DNA from: Sphingomonas nostoxanthinifaciens
GTDB taxonomy: Bacteria > Pseudomonadota > Alphaproteobacteria > Sphingomonadales > Sphingomonadaceae
NCBI RefSeq assembly: GCF_019930585.1
Contig: NZ_CP082839.1
Location: forward strand, 3,406,001-3,470,000
Reading direction: 5' to 3'
Length of the DNA stretch: 64,000 nucleotides
The translations under genes and the position numbers were made by a program. How positions within the stretch are numbered: the stretch's first letter is position 1; each line of letters begins with the position of its first letter. The notes under the pieces were generated by a model. The model was not told the origin of the DNA. It saw nothing but the letters and a program-made list of their open reading frames with translations, and searched no databases. Below are positions 19,805 through 31,880 of this stretch, piece after piece.

Positions 19805-20026
19805 ATGAGCCTGATGCATCTCGTCTTCGGTGGCCGCGTCACCGATCCGCAGACCCTCGATTTCGACGATCTGTCGGCGATGGATGTCGTCGGTTTCTTC
19901 CCCGATTACGCCACAGCCGAGAAAGCGTGGCGCGGCGCCGCACAGCGCACGGTCGACGATGCCGAGATGCGCTACGTGATCGTCCACCTGCACAAGCTGC
20001 TCGATCCCGGCGTCGCCGGTCAATAA
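19805..20026 (+). CDS. DUF4170 domain-containing protein
   Basis: 73 residues starting MSLMHLVFGGRV. It is a short acidic cytoplasmic protein with the DUF4170 pattern (VVGFFPDYATAEKAWRGAA, then AEMRYVIVHLHKLLDP). The family is small and confined mostly to alphaproteobacteria; function unknown. The ATG at 19805 is chosen over the longer frame because the extra residues are basic and unlike the family. Confidence 0.75.
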   Translation: MSLMHLVFGGRVTDPQTLDFDDLSAMDVVGFFPDYATAEKAWRGAAQRTVDDAEMRYVIVHLHKLLDPGVAGQ

Positions 20027-20072
20027 TCGCGCTTAGTGCCCGGATCGCTCGCGCGATCCTACCCGGCGACGT

Positions 20073-20678
20073 TCAAGCCTTGCGATAGCGCCAGCGCAGC
20101 AACGGCCGCGCCAACAGCAGCCCTGCCACGAAGCCGCCGACATGTGCGGACGCAGCCATCGCCACCCCCACGGTGGCCGACGCCAGCCCGAGCAGGGCCT
20201 GCACCACCACCCACGTCACCGCCAGCCACAGGATATGGACCCAGCGCGCCAGCTCGGGCGACAGCTTGGAGGGACGCCGCTGGCCGTAGAGGATGGCATA
20301 GGCCCCTACCAGCGCCGAGATCGCGCCGCTCGCGCCGATCATCGGCACCGCCGAGTGCGGGCCGGCGACGAATTGCGCCGCCGCCGCCGCGTAGGCGCCG
20401 GCCACATAGAGCAGCACCATGCCGCCGCCGCCCAGCGCCACCTCGTCCTCGCGTCCGCAATAGACCAGCATCAGCAGGTTGAAGGATAGATGCAGGACAC
20501 CGCCGTGCAGCAAGGCGGCGGTGAGCGGGGTCAGCCACACCGGCATCGCACCGGCCAGTGCCATCCCCGTCACGCGCGCGGGAATGAAGCCGCCCACCAG
20601 CGCCGCCGCCTGCGATCGATCGAGCGCCGCGACGACCACGTAGCTGGCGACCGTCAACGCAGCCAGCGTCACCGTCAT
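20073..20678 (-). CDS. Rhomboid-family intramembrane serine protease
   Basis: About 201 residues with six or seven hydrophobic helices. The catalytic serine lies in GASGAIS and the catalytic histidine in SAHVGGFVAGLLL. The earlier HGGVLHLSFNLLML segment holds the HxxxN-type oxyanion residues. It cleaves membrane proteins within the bilayer; its substrate cannot be told from sequence. The start is uncertain: ATG at 20678 gives a normal rhomboid N-terminus, while a longer frame up to 20750 would overlap greA. It follows greA on the same strand. Confidence 0.88.
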   Translation of the reverse strand: MTVTLAALTVASYVVVAALDRSQAAALVGGFIPARVTGMALAGAMPVWLTPLTAALLHGGVLHLSFNLLMLVYCGREDEVALGGGGMVLLYVAGAYAAAAAQFVAGPHSAVPMIGASGAISALVGAYAILYGQRRPSKLSPELARWVHILWLAVTWVVVQALLGLASATVGVAMAASAHVGGFVAGLLLARPLLRWRYRKA

Positions 20679-20721
20679 GCGTGCGGGCGCGGCCCTCACC
20701 GATGTTGCCCCGACGATCGGG

Positions 20722-21198
20722 TCAGATGAATTCGACCGCCGAGACGACATAGTAACGATCGCCCGACGGCACCGTCACCTCGACCTCGTCATCGACCTTG
20801 CGGCCGATCAGCGCGCGTCCGAGCGGCGAATTATAGCTGATCCGCCCCGATTTGGCGTCGGCCTCGGTCTGGCCGACGATCTGATACTTGATCGGCTTCT
20901 CGTCCTCGTCGAGCAGGTGGACGGTCGCACCGAACACCACCTTGTCGCCCGACAGCATCGACGGATCGATCACCTGCGCGCGGCTGAGCTTGTCCTCGAT
21001 GTCGGCGATCATCGCCTCGATCTGGCCCTGACGCTCCTTGGCGGCATGATATTCGGCATTCTCGGACAGGTCGCCGTGGGCGCGCGCTTCCTCGATTGCG
21101 TCGATGATCTGCGGCCGCTCGACCTTCAGGCGTGAAAGCTCTTTGGAGAGCATGTCGTGGCCCTCCTGCAGCATCGGCAGCTTGTCTTCGCCGGCCAT
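20722..21198 (-). CDS. greA: Transcription elongation factor GreA
   Basis: 158 residues. The N-terminal coiled coil contains the acidic tip [15 protein letters not shown]. The C-terminal FKBP-like domain includes [27 protein letters not shown]. It rescues backtracked RNA polymerase by stimulating transcript cleavage. The ATG at 21198 is preceded by AAGGG and is preferred to the TTG two codons upstream. It lies downstream of carB on the same strand, as is common in alphaproteobacteria. Confidence 0.96.
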   Translation of the reverse strand: MAGEDKLPMLQEGHDMLSKELSRLKVERPQIIDAIEEARAHGDLSENAEYHAAKERQGQIEAMIADIEDKLSRAQVIDPSMLSGDKVVFGATVHLLDEDEKPIKYQIVGQTEADAKSGRISYNSPLGRALIGRKVDDEVEVTVPSGDRYYVVSAVEFI

Positions 21199-21285
21199 GT
21201 CCAAACCCTTTTCTTATTCGTCAAAAGCTATGCCACGCCGCCGGATCGACGGCGCCCTCACTTGGCGATGTGGGGGGATCGTTGG

Positions 21286-24606
<3,321 letters not shown>

Positions 24607-24625
24607 GTTATGCGAGGCCTGCTAG

Positions 24626-24660
24626 CCCTCTCCCCGCGGGGAGAGGGTTGGGTGAGGGGA
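24626..24660. repeat. REP-like palindromic repeat, left copy
   Basis: A 22-bp perfect palindrome (CCCTCTCCCC-GC-GGGGAGAGGG, 24626-24647) is followed by TTGGGTGAGGGGA. The same element occurs in direct orientation at 25014-25046 and inverted at 25088-25124, so the DUF559 gene is bracketed by inward-facing copies. Confidence 0.85.
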
Positions 24661-24667
24661 TCCGCCG

Positions 24668-25012
24668 ATGACGGGAAGATTGACGCCGGTCGCACGCGAT
24701 CTGCGACGGACGGCTACCGATGTGGAGGCGGCGTTGTGGCAGCGCCTGCGCAATCGCAAGGTGGAAGGCACGAAGTTCGTGCGGCAGCTTCCAATCGGTC
24801 AGCACGTCGCCGACTTTGCCAGCCGTTCGCTCAAGATCGTGATCGAACTGGATGGCGGCCAGCATGCGACGAGCGCGACGGACGCGGAACGCACGCGGCT
24901 GATCGAGGCACGGGGCTACACCGTAATCCGCTTCTGGAACAACGACGTAGCCGAGAACATGGACGGGGTGCTGGAAGAAATACGTCGAACCATCCTCCTG
25001 GCACGCGGCTGA
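24668..25012 (+). CDS. DUF559 endonuclease-like protein inserted between carA and carB
   Basis: 114 residues. It has the Vsr/PD-(D/E)xK-like fold of DUF559: LWQRLRNRKVEGTKFVRQ, then the core DFASRSLKIVIELDGGQH with acidic and histidine residues, then RLIEARGYTVIRFWNNDV. DNA-cleavage activity is inferred from the fold, not shown. It is transcribed against carA and carB and is enclosed by REP-like repeats at 24626-24660 and 25014-25124, eight bases from one and one base from the other. That arrangement suggests a small mobile or domesticated unit dropped into the carAB operon. Confidence 0.85.
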   Translation: MTGRLTPVARDLRRTATDVEAALWQRLRNRKVEGTKFVRQLPIGQHVADFASRSLKIVIELDGGQHATSATDAERTRLIEARGYTVIRFWNNDVAENMDGVLEEIRRTILLARG

Positions 25013-25013
25013 G

Positions 25014-25046
25014 CCCTCTCCCTTGAGGAAGGGGATTGGGTGAGGG
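25014..25046. repeat. REP-like repeat, middle copy
   Basis: CCCTCTCCC, an imperfect complement (GAGGAAGGGG), then ATTGGGTGAGGG: the same order as the left copy at 24626, directly after the DUF559 stop. The palindrome is degenerate. Confidence 0.75.
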
Positions 25047-25087
25047 TGGTCTGCCGCAGACAGGACAAGCTCGGCTGCGCCTCGCAT

Positions 25088-25124
25088 CCCCTCACCCCAA
25101 CCCTCTCCCCGACAGGGAGAGGGA
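25088..25124. repeat. REP-like repeat, right copy (inverted)
   Basis: CCCCTCACCCCAACCCTCTCCCC with GACA and then GGGAGAGGG is the reverse-oriented version of the left copy. It abuts the carA stop codon, so carA transcripts end in a hairpin here. Such palindromes can also stabilise mRNA ends. Confidence 0.85.
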
Positions 25125-25125
25125 G

Positions 25126-26313
25126 TCATGCCGCCGCGCTCCGCAGTTGGCGCACGAACTGCTCGAACAGATAGTGGCTGTCTTGCGGGCCGGGGCTCGC
25201 TTCGGGGTGATATTGCACGCTGAAGGCGGGCTTGTCGGTCAGGCGCAGGCCGGCGAGGCTGCCGTCGAACAGCGAGACGTGGGTCGGCTCGGCATTGGCG
25301 GGCAGGGTTTCCGTATCCACCGCAAAGCCGTGGTTCATGCTGGTGATCTCGACGCGGCCCGCGCCCTCGATGTCGCCCACGCGCTTGACCGGATGGTTCG
25401 CGCCGCGATGGCCCTGGTGCATCTTGTAGGTCTTCGCGCCGACCGCGAGGCCGAGCAACTGGTGGCCGAGGCAGATGCCGAAGATCGGCTTGCCGACCTC
25501 CAGCAATTCGCGGATCACCGGCACGGCATAGGCGCCGGTCGCGGCCGGATCGCCCGGCCCGTTCGACAGGAACACGCCGTCGGGCGCGTGCGCCATCACA
25601 TCCTCGAAGGTCGCGGTCGCGGGCACGACGGTCACGCGCGCGCCAGCGGCGACGAGGTTGCGCAGGATGTTGCGCTTCAGCCCGTAATCGATCGCGACGA
25701 CGTGCGGCCCGTCCGGATTGGCGGCGTGGGTGGCATAGCCTTCGCCCAGCGTCCACAGCCCGTCGTCCCACTTGTAGCTCTGGGTCGAGGAGACTTCCTT
25801 GGCGAGGTCCATGCCTTCCAGCCCCGGCCACGCGCGCGCCTGCGCCCGCAGTGCCTCGAGATCGAACTCACCCTTGGCATTGTGGGCGATGACGCCGTTG
25901 GGCGCGCCCTCGATGCGGATGGCGCGGGTCAGCGCGCGCGTATCGACGCCGGCCAGCCCGATGCGACCATTGTTGCGCAGCCACGCGTCGAAGCCCTGCG
26001 TCGCGCGGAAATTGGAGGGATCGGTCACGTCCTCGCGCACGATGCAGCCCAAAGCGTGCGGGTTGATCGCCTCGATATCCTCGGCGTTCGCGCCGACATT
26101 GCCGATATGCGGGAAGGTGAAGGTGACGATCTGCCCGGCATAGGAAGGATCGGTCATCACCTCCTGATAGCCGGTCATCGCCGTGTTGAAGCACACCTCG
26201 CCCACCGCGGCGCCCTCCGCGCCGAAGCCGCGGCCCCAGATGACCGAGCCGTTGCCGAGGACGAGAACCCCCGTCGCTCCTTCTGGCGCGCGTGATGACG
26301 TGGCGTCGGCCAT
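25126..26313 (-). CDS. carA: Carbamoyl-phosphate synthase small subunit (glutaminase)
   Basis: 395 residues. The N-terminal CarA-specific domain (VCFNTAMTGYQEVMTDPSYAGQIV) is followed by a class I glutamine amidotransferase domain with the nucleophile cysteine in GICLGHQLLGLA and the glycine-rich FLSNGPGDP loop. It supplies ammonia to CarB. The start at 26313 gives the standard N-terminus. It diverges from yqeY over 136 bases. Confidence 0.97.
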   Translation of the reverse strand: MADATSSRAPEGATGVLVLGNGSVIWGRGFGAEGAAVGEVCFNTAMTGYQEVMTDPSYAGQIVTFTFPHIGNVGANAEDIEAINPHALGCIVREDVTDPSNFRATQGFDAWLRNNGRIGLAGVDTRALTRAIRIEGAPNGVIAHNAKGEFDLEALRAQARAWPGLEGMDLAKEVSSTQSYKWDDGLWTLGEGYATHAANPDGPHVVAIDYGLKRNILRNLVAAGARVTVVPATATFEDVMAHAPDGVFLSNGPGDPAATGAYAVPVIRELLEVGKPIFGICLGHQLLGLAVGAKTYKMHQGHRGANHPVKRVGDIEGAGRVEITSMNHGFAVDTETLPANAEPTHVSLFDGSLAGLRLTDKPAFSVQYHPEASPGPQDSHYLFEQFVRQLRSAAA

Positions 26314-26449
26314 GGTGGGCAGGCACTCCTTCAGATGGCGGCAATGTCGCTAAGCGGCGTCCGCTAGACCGCATGGGCCGGGCGGTCAACTCTACCAAAA
26401 TCGGCCGGCAGCGGCTATGATCGGGGTTTATCCCGACCTCGAGAGATGC

Positions 26450-26902
26450 ATGATCCGCGACGATGTGAAGACGGCGCAAATCGCCGCGATGAAGGCTGCC
26501 GACAAGATGACGGTCGCCACGACCCGCCTGATCCAGGCGGCGATCAAGAATCGCGACATCGAGCTGCGCACCGCCTCGGCCCAGCCCGGCGACGACCTGC
26601 TGGTGACCGAAGTGCTGCAGAAGATGATCAAGCAGCGCCGCGAATCGATCGAGCTTTACGAAAAAGGCAACCGGCCGGAGCTGGCTGCGGCGGAGCAGGC
26701 CGAAGTCGCGGTGATCGAACGCTTCCTGCCGCGCCAGATGGACGAGGACGAGGCGAAGCTGGCCATCGACGCGATCGCGACCGAGGTGGGTGCCGCTTCG
26801 GTCAAGGATATGGGCCGGGTGATGGCGGCGCTGAAGGAGCGCCACGCCGGGCAGATGGACATGAGCCGAGCCAGCGCACTGGTGAAGGCGCGGCTCGCAT
26901 AG
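26450..26902 (+). CDS. yqeY: GatB/YqeY domain protein
   Basis: 150 residues starting MIRDDVKTAQIAAMKAADK, the usual YqeY opening. The body has the family patterns ELYEKGNRPELAAAEQAEVAVIERFLPRQM and GAASVKDMGRVMAALKERHAGQMD. The domain is also found at the C-terminus of GatB, where it contacts tRNA; the stand-alone protein's role is unsettled. A position upstream of dnaG-rpoD is common in alphaproteobacteria. An upstream in-frame ATG at 26417 is less likely, as the family begins at 26450. Confidence 0.9.
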   Translation: MIRDDVKTAQIAAMKAADKMTVATTRLIQAAIKNRDIELRTASAQPGDDLLVTEVLQKMIKQRRESIELYEKGNRPELAAAEQAEVAVIERFLPRQMDEDEAKLAIDAIATEVGAASVKDMGRVMAALKERHAGQMDMSRASALVKARLA

Positions 26903-26920
26903 CCACGCGCTCGCACGGTC

Positions 26921-26937
26921 ATCCCGGCGGCCGGGAT
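26921..26937. repeat. Short palindrome after yqeY
   Basis: ATCCCGG and its complement CCGGGAT flank CGG. It lies 18 bases past the yqeY stop and may act as a weak terminator or be part of a REP-type element; a second GC-rich imperfect repeat follows at about 26947-26985. Confidence 0.45.
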
Positions 26938-27054
26938 CCGGATCGACGGCGCGAGCCCGGTTTCCGGCCTGCGCCGGCGCGACGATGCGAGCGGATTGCG
27001 CAGCCCGAAATCGGCGGGCTGCCCTTCCCCATCGCGCCGCTTTCTGCTATCTAA

Positions 27055-27060
27055 TATAAT
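27055..27060 (+). promoter_or_regulatory. Consensus TATAAT close to the dnaG start
   Basis: A perfect -10 hexamer in an AT-rich patch of otherwise very GC-rich sequence. No good -35 is seen 17 bases upstream. If used, transcription would start at about 27067, right at the annotated dnaG ATG, which implies a leaderless message or a later start codon. Confidence 0.4.
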
Positions 27061-27065
27061 ACGCC

Positions 27066-28955
27066 ATGGCTTCCGCCGCACCGGCACCCCGCAGCGAATC
27101 ATACCCGACCCGCCGGACTTCTGGCGGCGGTTTGCTGTCGCCCGCCTTCATCGACGAATTGCGCACCCGCACCTTGCTGTCGACGCTGATCGGCCGCTCG
27201 GTGAAGCTGCAGAAGGCCGGACGCGAGTATAAAGCGTGCTGCCCGTTCCATCACGAAAAATCGCCGAGCTTCTACGTCAATGACGAGAAGGGCTTCTACC
27301 ATTGCTTCGGCTGCGGCGTGCACGGCGATGCGATCCGCTTCCTGACCGAGGCGAACGGCCTGCCCTTCATGGATGCGGTCAAGGAACTGGCCGCCGCTGC
27401 CGGCATGGACATGCCCGCGCCCGATCCCGCCGCACGCGCACGCGCCGAGCGGGCCGGCGGGCTGATCGGCGTGTGCGAGGCGGCGACGGGCTGGTTTCGC
27501 CAGCAGCTCGACGGGATCGAGGGTGCGGCGGCGCGGGCCTATCTCGACAAGCGCGGGCTGGGCGCGCATGCCCGCACCGCGTTCGGCATCGGCTTCGCAC
27601 CCGACGGCCGCAACCGCATCGCCCCGGCACTGGCCCCCGCGCCCGAAGTCGAACTGATCGAGGCCGGGCTGCTCATCAAGCCCGATGGCGACGGCAAGCC
27701 CTATGATCGGTTTCGCGGCCGGCTGATGATCCCGATCCGCGACGCCCGCGGACGCACGATCGCGTTCGGCGGCCGCATCATCGATCAGGGCGAGCCCAAA
27801 TATCTGAACTCGCCCGACACTCCGCTGTTCGACAAGGGCCGCACCCTCTTCAATCTCGACCGCGCCGGCCCGATCGCGCGCAAGTCCGGCCGAGCGATCG
27901 TGGTCGAAGGCTATCTCGACGTGATCGCGCTCGATCAGGCGGGCATCGGCGAGGCGATGGCGCCGCTCGGCACCGCGCTGACGGAGGCGCAGATGGCGCG
28001 GCTGTGGAGCCTCGTCGACGCGCCGATCCTGTGCTTCGACGGCGACGGCGCGGGGCGCAGGGCCGGCGTGCGCGCCGCCGAGCGCGCGCTGCCAGTGCTG
28101 CGCCCGGGCAAGACCTTGCGCTTCGCCATGCTGCCGACGGGTAAGGATCCGGACGATCTGGTGCGCGATGGCGGCGCCGAAGCGTTCGAGACGGCGATCG
28201 CCGAGACGGTCCCGCTGGACGTTCTGCTGTATCGCGCCGCGCGAGATGCCGCCGATATGGAGCGACCCGAGGCGCGTGCGGGCCTGCGCCAGGCGCTCAA
28301 CGACATGGCCGCGCGCTGCGGCGACCGGCTGGTCGCGGACGAATATAAGCGCGCCTTCACCAGCCTGTTCTTCGAGGATTTCGGCTGGAAGAAGACCGAG
28401 CGCCGCACGATCGCCAGCGCGGTCCTGCGCGCCGCCACCCGGCCGGAAAGCTATCGCGACCTGCGCGATTCCTATGTCGAGGCGATGCTCTACGGACTGT
28501 CGCGCCACCCGCACCTGATCGCCGAGCATCTCGACCAACTGGCGGCGATGCCGATCGCCGACGAACGGCTGGCGCGCTGGCGCGAGGCGCTGGTCGATGC
28601 GGCGTGGCGCCATCCCGCCCTTGATAGCGACGCGATCCTTTCCATATTGGACACGGCGTTGCTGCCCGAGCTGTTGCAGGTCAATCTACAGAAAAGCTTG
28701 CGCTTCCCGTTCCTCCATGCAGAGGCAGGGAGCGATCGGGGGACGGGCCAGATCGCCGGATTGATCGATACGCTCTGTGCCGAGCGCGAGCTTCGCGAGC
28801 ATGGCGACATGCTTGAGGCCGAGGCGAAGGCAGCGGCGACGGACGGCGACGGCGAACGTTACAGCCGGATTGAAGACGAACGGATGACCGTTCGGGAGCA
28901 GCAAGCGGAAGTGTTGGAGGCGGCGTTCCGCCTCGGCGAGCGCGACGAGGGTTGA
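27066..28955 (+). CDS. dnaG: DNA primase
   Basis: 629 residues. The N-terminal CHC2 zinc finger (CCPFHHEKSPSFYV then HCFGCGVHGD), the Toprim core (VVEGYLDVIAL, then CFDGDGAGRRAG) and a C-terminal DnaB-interaction region are present in order. It makes RNA primers for replication. The start is uncertain: an ATG at 27066 adds about 22 residues before the conserved LLSPAFIDELRTR, while a TTG at 27132 would match the usual N-terminus. It is followed ten bases later by rpoD, the conserved macromolecular-synthesis arrangement. Confidence 0.97.
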   Translation: MASAAPAPRSESYPTRRTSGGGLLSPAFIDELRTRTLLSTLIGRSVKLQKAGREYKACCPFHHEKSPSFYVNDEKGFYHCFGCGVHGDAIRFLTEANGLPFMDAVKELAAAAGMDMPAPDPAARARAERAGGLIGVCEAATGWFRQQLDGIEGAAARAYLDKRGLGAHARTAFGIGFAPDGRNRIAPALAPAPEVELIEAGLLIKPDGDGKPYDRFRGRLMIPIRDARGRTIAFGGRIIDQGEPKYLNSPDTPLFDKGRTLFNLDRAGPIARKSGRAIVVEGYLDVIALDQAGIGEAMAPLGTALTEAQMARLWSLVDAPILCFDGDGAGRRAGVRAAERALPVLRPGKTLRFAMLPTGKDPDDLVRDGGAEAFETAIAETVPLDVLLYRAARDAADMERPEARAGLRQALNDMAARCGDRLVADEYKRAFTSLFFEDFGWKKTERRTIASAVLRAATRPESYRDLRDSYVEAMLYGLSRHPHLIAEHLDQLAAMPIADERLARWREALVDAAWRHPALDSDAILSILDTALLPELLQVNLQKSLRFPFLHAEAGSDRGTGQIAGLIDTLCAERELREHGDMLEAEAKAAATDGDGERYSRIEDERMTVREQQAEVLEAAFRLGERDEG

Positions 28956-28964
28956 AGAGGCAGC

Positions 28965-30998
28965 ATGGCGAAGACGATTGTGGCGGACGCAGGCGACAAG
29001 ATTGAAGGTGGCGATGCGCCGCTGATCGATCTCAACGAGGCGTCGCTCAAGAAGCTGATCGCGCGCGCCAAGAAGCGCGGCTACATCACCGTTGACGAGG
29101 TGAACGAGGTCGTGGGCGACATGTCCACCGACCAGATCGAGGACGTGATGTCCGCCATCAACGAGATGGGCGTCAACGTCGTCGAGAATGAGGAAGCGGG
29201 CGAGGACGGCGAGGCGCATCCCCAGCCCGACGACGATGCGGACGAAACCGCAGAGGGCCAGGACGAGGCCACCGTCACCTTCACGCCGGTCGCCAAGAAG
29301 GAAACCGTCGATCGCACCGACGATCCGGTGCGCATGTACCTGCGCGAGATGGGCGCGGTCGAACTGCTCAGCCGCGAGGGCGAGATCGCCATCGCCAAGC
29401 GGATCGAGGCCGGCCGCGACACGATGATCCAGGGGCTGTGCGAAAGCCCGATCACCTTCAACGCCATCATCGACTGGTCGACCCAGCTCAACGAAGGCAC
29501 GATGCAGCTGCGCGAGATCCTCGATCTCGAGGCGATGGTCTCCAAGGGGCCGACGCCCGAGCAGGTGGCCGGTGCCGAAGACGATACGGGCGAGATCAGC
29601 GAAACCTCGGCCGGCCCCTCGTTCAAGGAAGAGGAGGAGCCCGAGGAGGCGCCCGCCGAAACCGACGAGGACGAGGAGTCGATGGTCGAGCGGCGCGCGC
29701 CGCGCCCGTCGGACGACGAGGAGGAGGACAACACCCTCAGCCTCGCGCAGATGGAAGAGCAGCTCAAGCCGCAGGCGCTTGAGAAGTTCGCCGCGATCAC
29801 CGAGCTGTACCGCTCCTTCTCCGCGCTCCAGGGTCGTCGTGTGACGGCGCAGGGGCTGGGCGACGATTTCCCCAAGGCGGACGAGGATCGCTACCAGCAG
29901 CTGCGCGAGGATCTGACCGCGCAGGTCGAGAGCGTGAAGTTCCACGCCGCCAAGATCGAGTCGCTGGTCGACCAGCTCTACAGCTTCAACCGGCGCCTGA
30001 CCGCGCTGGGCGGCCAGATGCTGCGCCTCGCCGAGCGCCACCGCGTGCCGCGCAAGGACTTCCTCGACCGTTATATCGGCCACGAGACCACCGAGGGCTG
30101 GCTGGACAGCGTCGCGAAGATCGACCGCAAATGGACCGCCTTCGTCGCCGAGGAAGCGGGCGCGGTCGAGCGTATCCGCTCCGAGATCGCCGAGATCGTC
30201 CAGGCGACCGGCATGGCGCTCACCGAGTTCCGCCGCATCGTCAACATGGTGCAGAAGGGCGAGCGCGAGGCGCGGATCGCCAAGAAGGAGATGGTCGAGG
30301 CCAATCTCCGGCTCGTGATCTCGATCGCCAAGAAATACACCAACCGCGGCCTGCAGTTCCTGGATCTGATCCAGGAGGGCAATATCGGCCTGATGAAGGC
30401 GGTCGATAAGTTCGAATATCGCCGCGGCTACAAGTTCAGCACCTATGCGACGTGGTGGATCCGCCAGGCAATCACGCGCTCGATCGCGGATCAGGCGCGG
30501 ACGATCCGCATCCCGGTCCACATGATCGAGACGATCAACAAGCTCGTCCGCACCAGCCGCCAGTTCCTCCACGAGACCGGCCGCGAGCCGACTCCCGAGG
30601 AACTCGCCGAGCGCCTCTCGATGCCGCTCGAGAAGGTCCGCAAGGTGATGAAGATCGCCAAGGAGCCGATCAGCCTCGAAACGCCGATCGGCGACGAGGA
30701 GGATTCGCACCTCGGCGACTTCATCGAGGACAAGAATGCCGTGATCCCGGTCGATGCCGCGATCCAGGCGAACCTCAAGGAAACCGTCACCCGCGTGCTG
30801 GCGAGCCTCACCCCACGCGAGGAGCGCGTGCTGCGCATGCGCTTCGGCATCGGCATGAACACCGATCACACGCTGGAAGAGGTCGGCCAACAGTTCAGCG
30901 TGACGCGCGAGCGCATCCGCCAGATCGAAGCGAAGGCGCTCAGGAAGCTGAAGCATCCCTCGCGCAGCCGCAAAATGCGCAGTTTCCTCGATCAGTAA
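28965..30998 (+). CDS. rpoD: RNA polymerase primary sigma factor (sigma-70)
   Basis: 677 residues. Region 1.1 is at the N-terminus ([20 protein letters not shown]), then region 1.2 ([22 protein letters not shown]) and a long acidic non-conserved region. Regions 2 ([20 protein letters not shown]), 3 and 4 follow, the last with [20 protein letters not shown]. It directs RNA polymerase to housekeeping promoters. A strong terminator follows at 31022-31056. Confidence 0.98.
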   Translation: MAKTIVADAGDKIEGGDAPLIDLNEASLKKLIARAKKRGYITVDEVNEVVGDMSTDQIEDVMSAINEMGVNVVENEEAGEDGEAHPQPDDDADETAEGQDEATVTFTPVAKKETVDRTDDPVRMYLREMGAVELLSREGEIAIAKRIEAGRDTMIQGLCESPITFNAIIDWSTQLNEGTMQLREILDLEAMVSKGPTPEQVAGAEDDTGEISETSAGPSFKEEEEPEEAPAETDEDEESMVERRAPRPSDDEEEDNTLSLAQMEEQLKPQALEKFAAITELYRSFSALQGRRVTAQGLGDDFPKADEDRYQQLREDLTAQVESVKFHAAKIESLVDQLYSFNRRLTALGGQMLRLAERHRVPRKDFLDRYIGHETTEGWLDSVAKIDRKWTAFVAEEAGAVERIRSEIAEIVQATGMALTEFRRIVNMVQKGEREARIAKKEMVEANLRLVISIAKKYTNRGLQFLDLIQEGNIGLMKAVDKFEYRRGYKFSTYATWWIRQAITRSIADQARTIRIPVHMIETINKLVRTSRQFLHETGREPTPEELAERLSMPLEKVRKVMKIAKEPISLETPIGDEEDSHLGDFIEDKNAVIPVDAAIQANLKETVTRVLASLTPREERVLRMRFGIGMNTDHTLEEVGQQFSVTRERIRQIEAKALRKLKHPSRSRKMRSFLDQ

Positions 30999-31021
30999 GC
31001 GAACCGGCTTCGGTAATTATT

Positions 31022-31056
31022 AGGGCGGCGCGGGCGGGGGCTCGCGCCGCCCTTTG
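31022..31056 (+). terminator. Intrinsic terminator of the dnaG-rpoD unit
   Basis: An 11-bp perfect stem pairs AGGGCGGCGCG (31022-31032) with 31043-31053 around a ten-base loop and is followed by a short T-run. It lies 23 bases past the rpoD stop. Confidence 0.85.
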
Positions 31057-31193
31057 ATTATGGGTCGGGCCACATAGGCGCGCGCGGCAAATGCCTAATG
31101 CGGCATACACCCTGTCTTTACGCGCTATCGTTACAACGTTGGCCACAGGGGATGAACGAGGGCGCGTCCTGCGCGCCGCTTCGGGAGCCGATG

Positions 31194-31880
31194 ATGCCAT
31201 TCGCAGCTTTGGAACAAGGTGACGCCGATTTCGGCGCCATGATGGTCGCGCTCGCCGCGACCGAGGGAAGCGCGAGCCATCCTTATACGGTCTCGATCGA
31301 ACTGAATGCGGATTCGCTGGCGACGCGCAATCTTGCCGACACGCTGCATCTCCTGTCGATGCTGCATGGCGTCCATCCCGGACTGATCGAGATGGCCGCC
31401 GACCGCAACGTCCTGCCCGAGGCGGACGAGTGGTTTCATCAGGCGGTGTCGGCCTTCACGCTGGAACGCGCCTATCTTGCCCAGCTGATCGTCGCCGCCG
31501 GCCCGGTGCCGAGCACGCCGGGCGAAACCGAGACCGCCGCTACCGTCGCCAACCAGCGTCACGCTTTCGGCACGATTGCGGCATCCGATCGGTTCGGTTG
31601 CTCGCTCGGCGCAGCCGCAGCGATGGTGCTCGACTGGCAGTCGATCCGCTCGGTGCTCGATACCGGCGCGGCGCGGCTGGGGGTTACAGTCGGCCGCTGT
31701 CGGATGCCCGACGAGGAACTGACCGCGACCCTGCTGGCCCGGCTGCCCGAACAGCCGCGCCTCGGCCGCACCCTCGCATTCGGCGCACGCCAGCTGCTCG
31801 TACAGCATTGCGGGTTGTGGGATCTGCTGGAGGCGCGCGCCGCCGCCCGCGTCGCGCAGGATACGCGCATTACCGGCTGA
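31194..31880 (+). CDS. Conserved hypothetical protein (sphingomonad-type)
   Basis: About 228 residues, mostly alpha-helical by composition, with no signal peptide or membrane segment. Recognisable stretches are TLHLLSMLHGVHPGLIEMAAD and ERAYLAQLIVAAGPVPSTPGETE. A histidine-containing helix (NQRHAFGTIAASDRFGCSLGAAAAMVLDW) could bind a cofactor, but none can be assigned. I think it belongs to a family restricted to Sphingomonadales (possibly DUF6975) and cannot be certain. The ATG at 31194 has GGGAG six bases upstream; 31191 and 31152 are alternatives. Its end overlaps the converging gene by 11 bases. Confidence 0.7.
   Translation: MPFAALEQGDADFGAMMVALAATEGSASHPYTVSIELNADSLATRNLADTLHLLSMLHGVHPGLIEMAADRNVLPEADEWFHQAVSAFTLERAYLAQLIVAAGPVPSTPGETETAATVANQRHAFGTIAASDRFGCSLGAAAAMVLDWQSIRSVLDTGAARLGVTVGRCRMPDEELTATLLARLPEQPRLGRTLAFGARQLLVQHCGLWDLLEARAAARVAQDTRITG

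Noticed and set aside
28686-30956. A 756-codon open frame opposite rpoD and the end of dnaG
   Set aside because: It runs antisense to two certain genes and is a codon-bias artefact.
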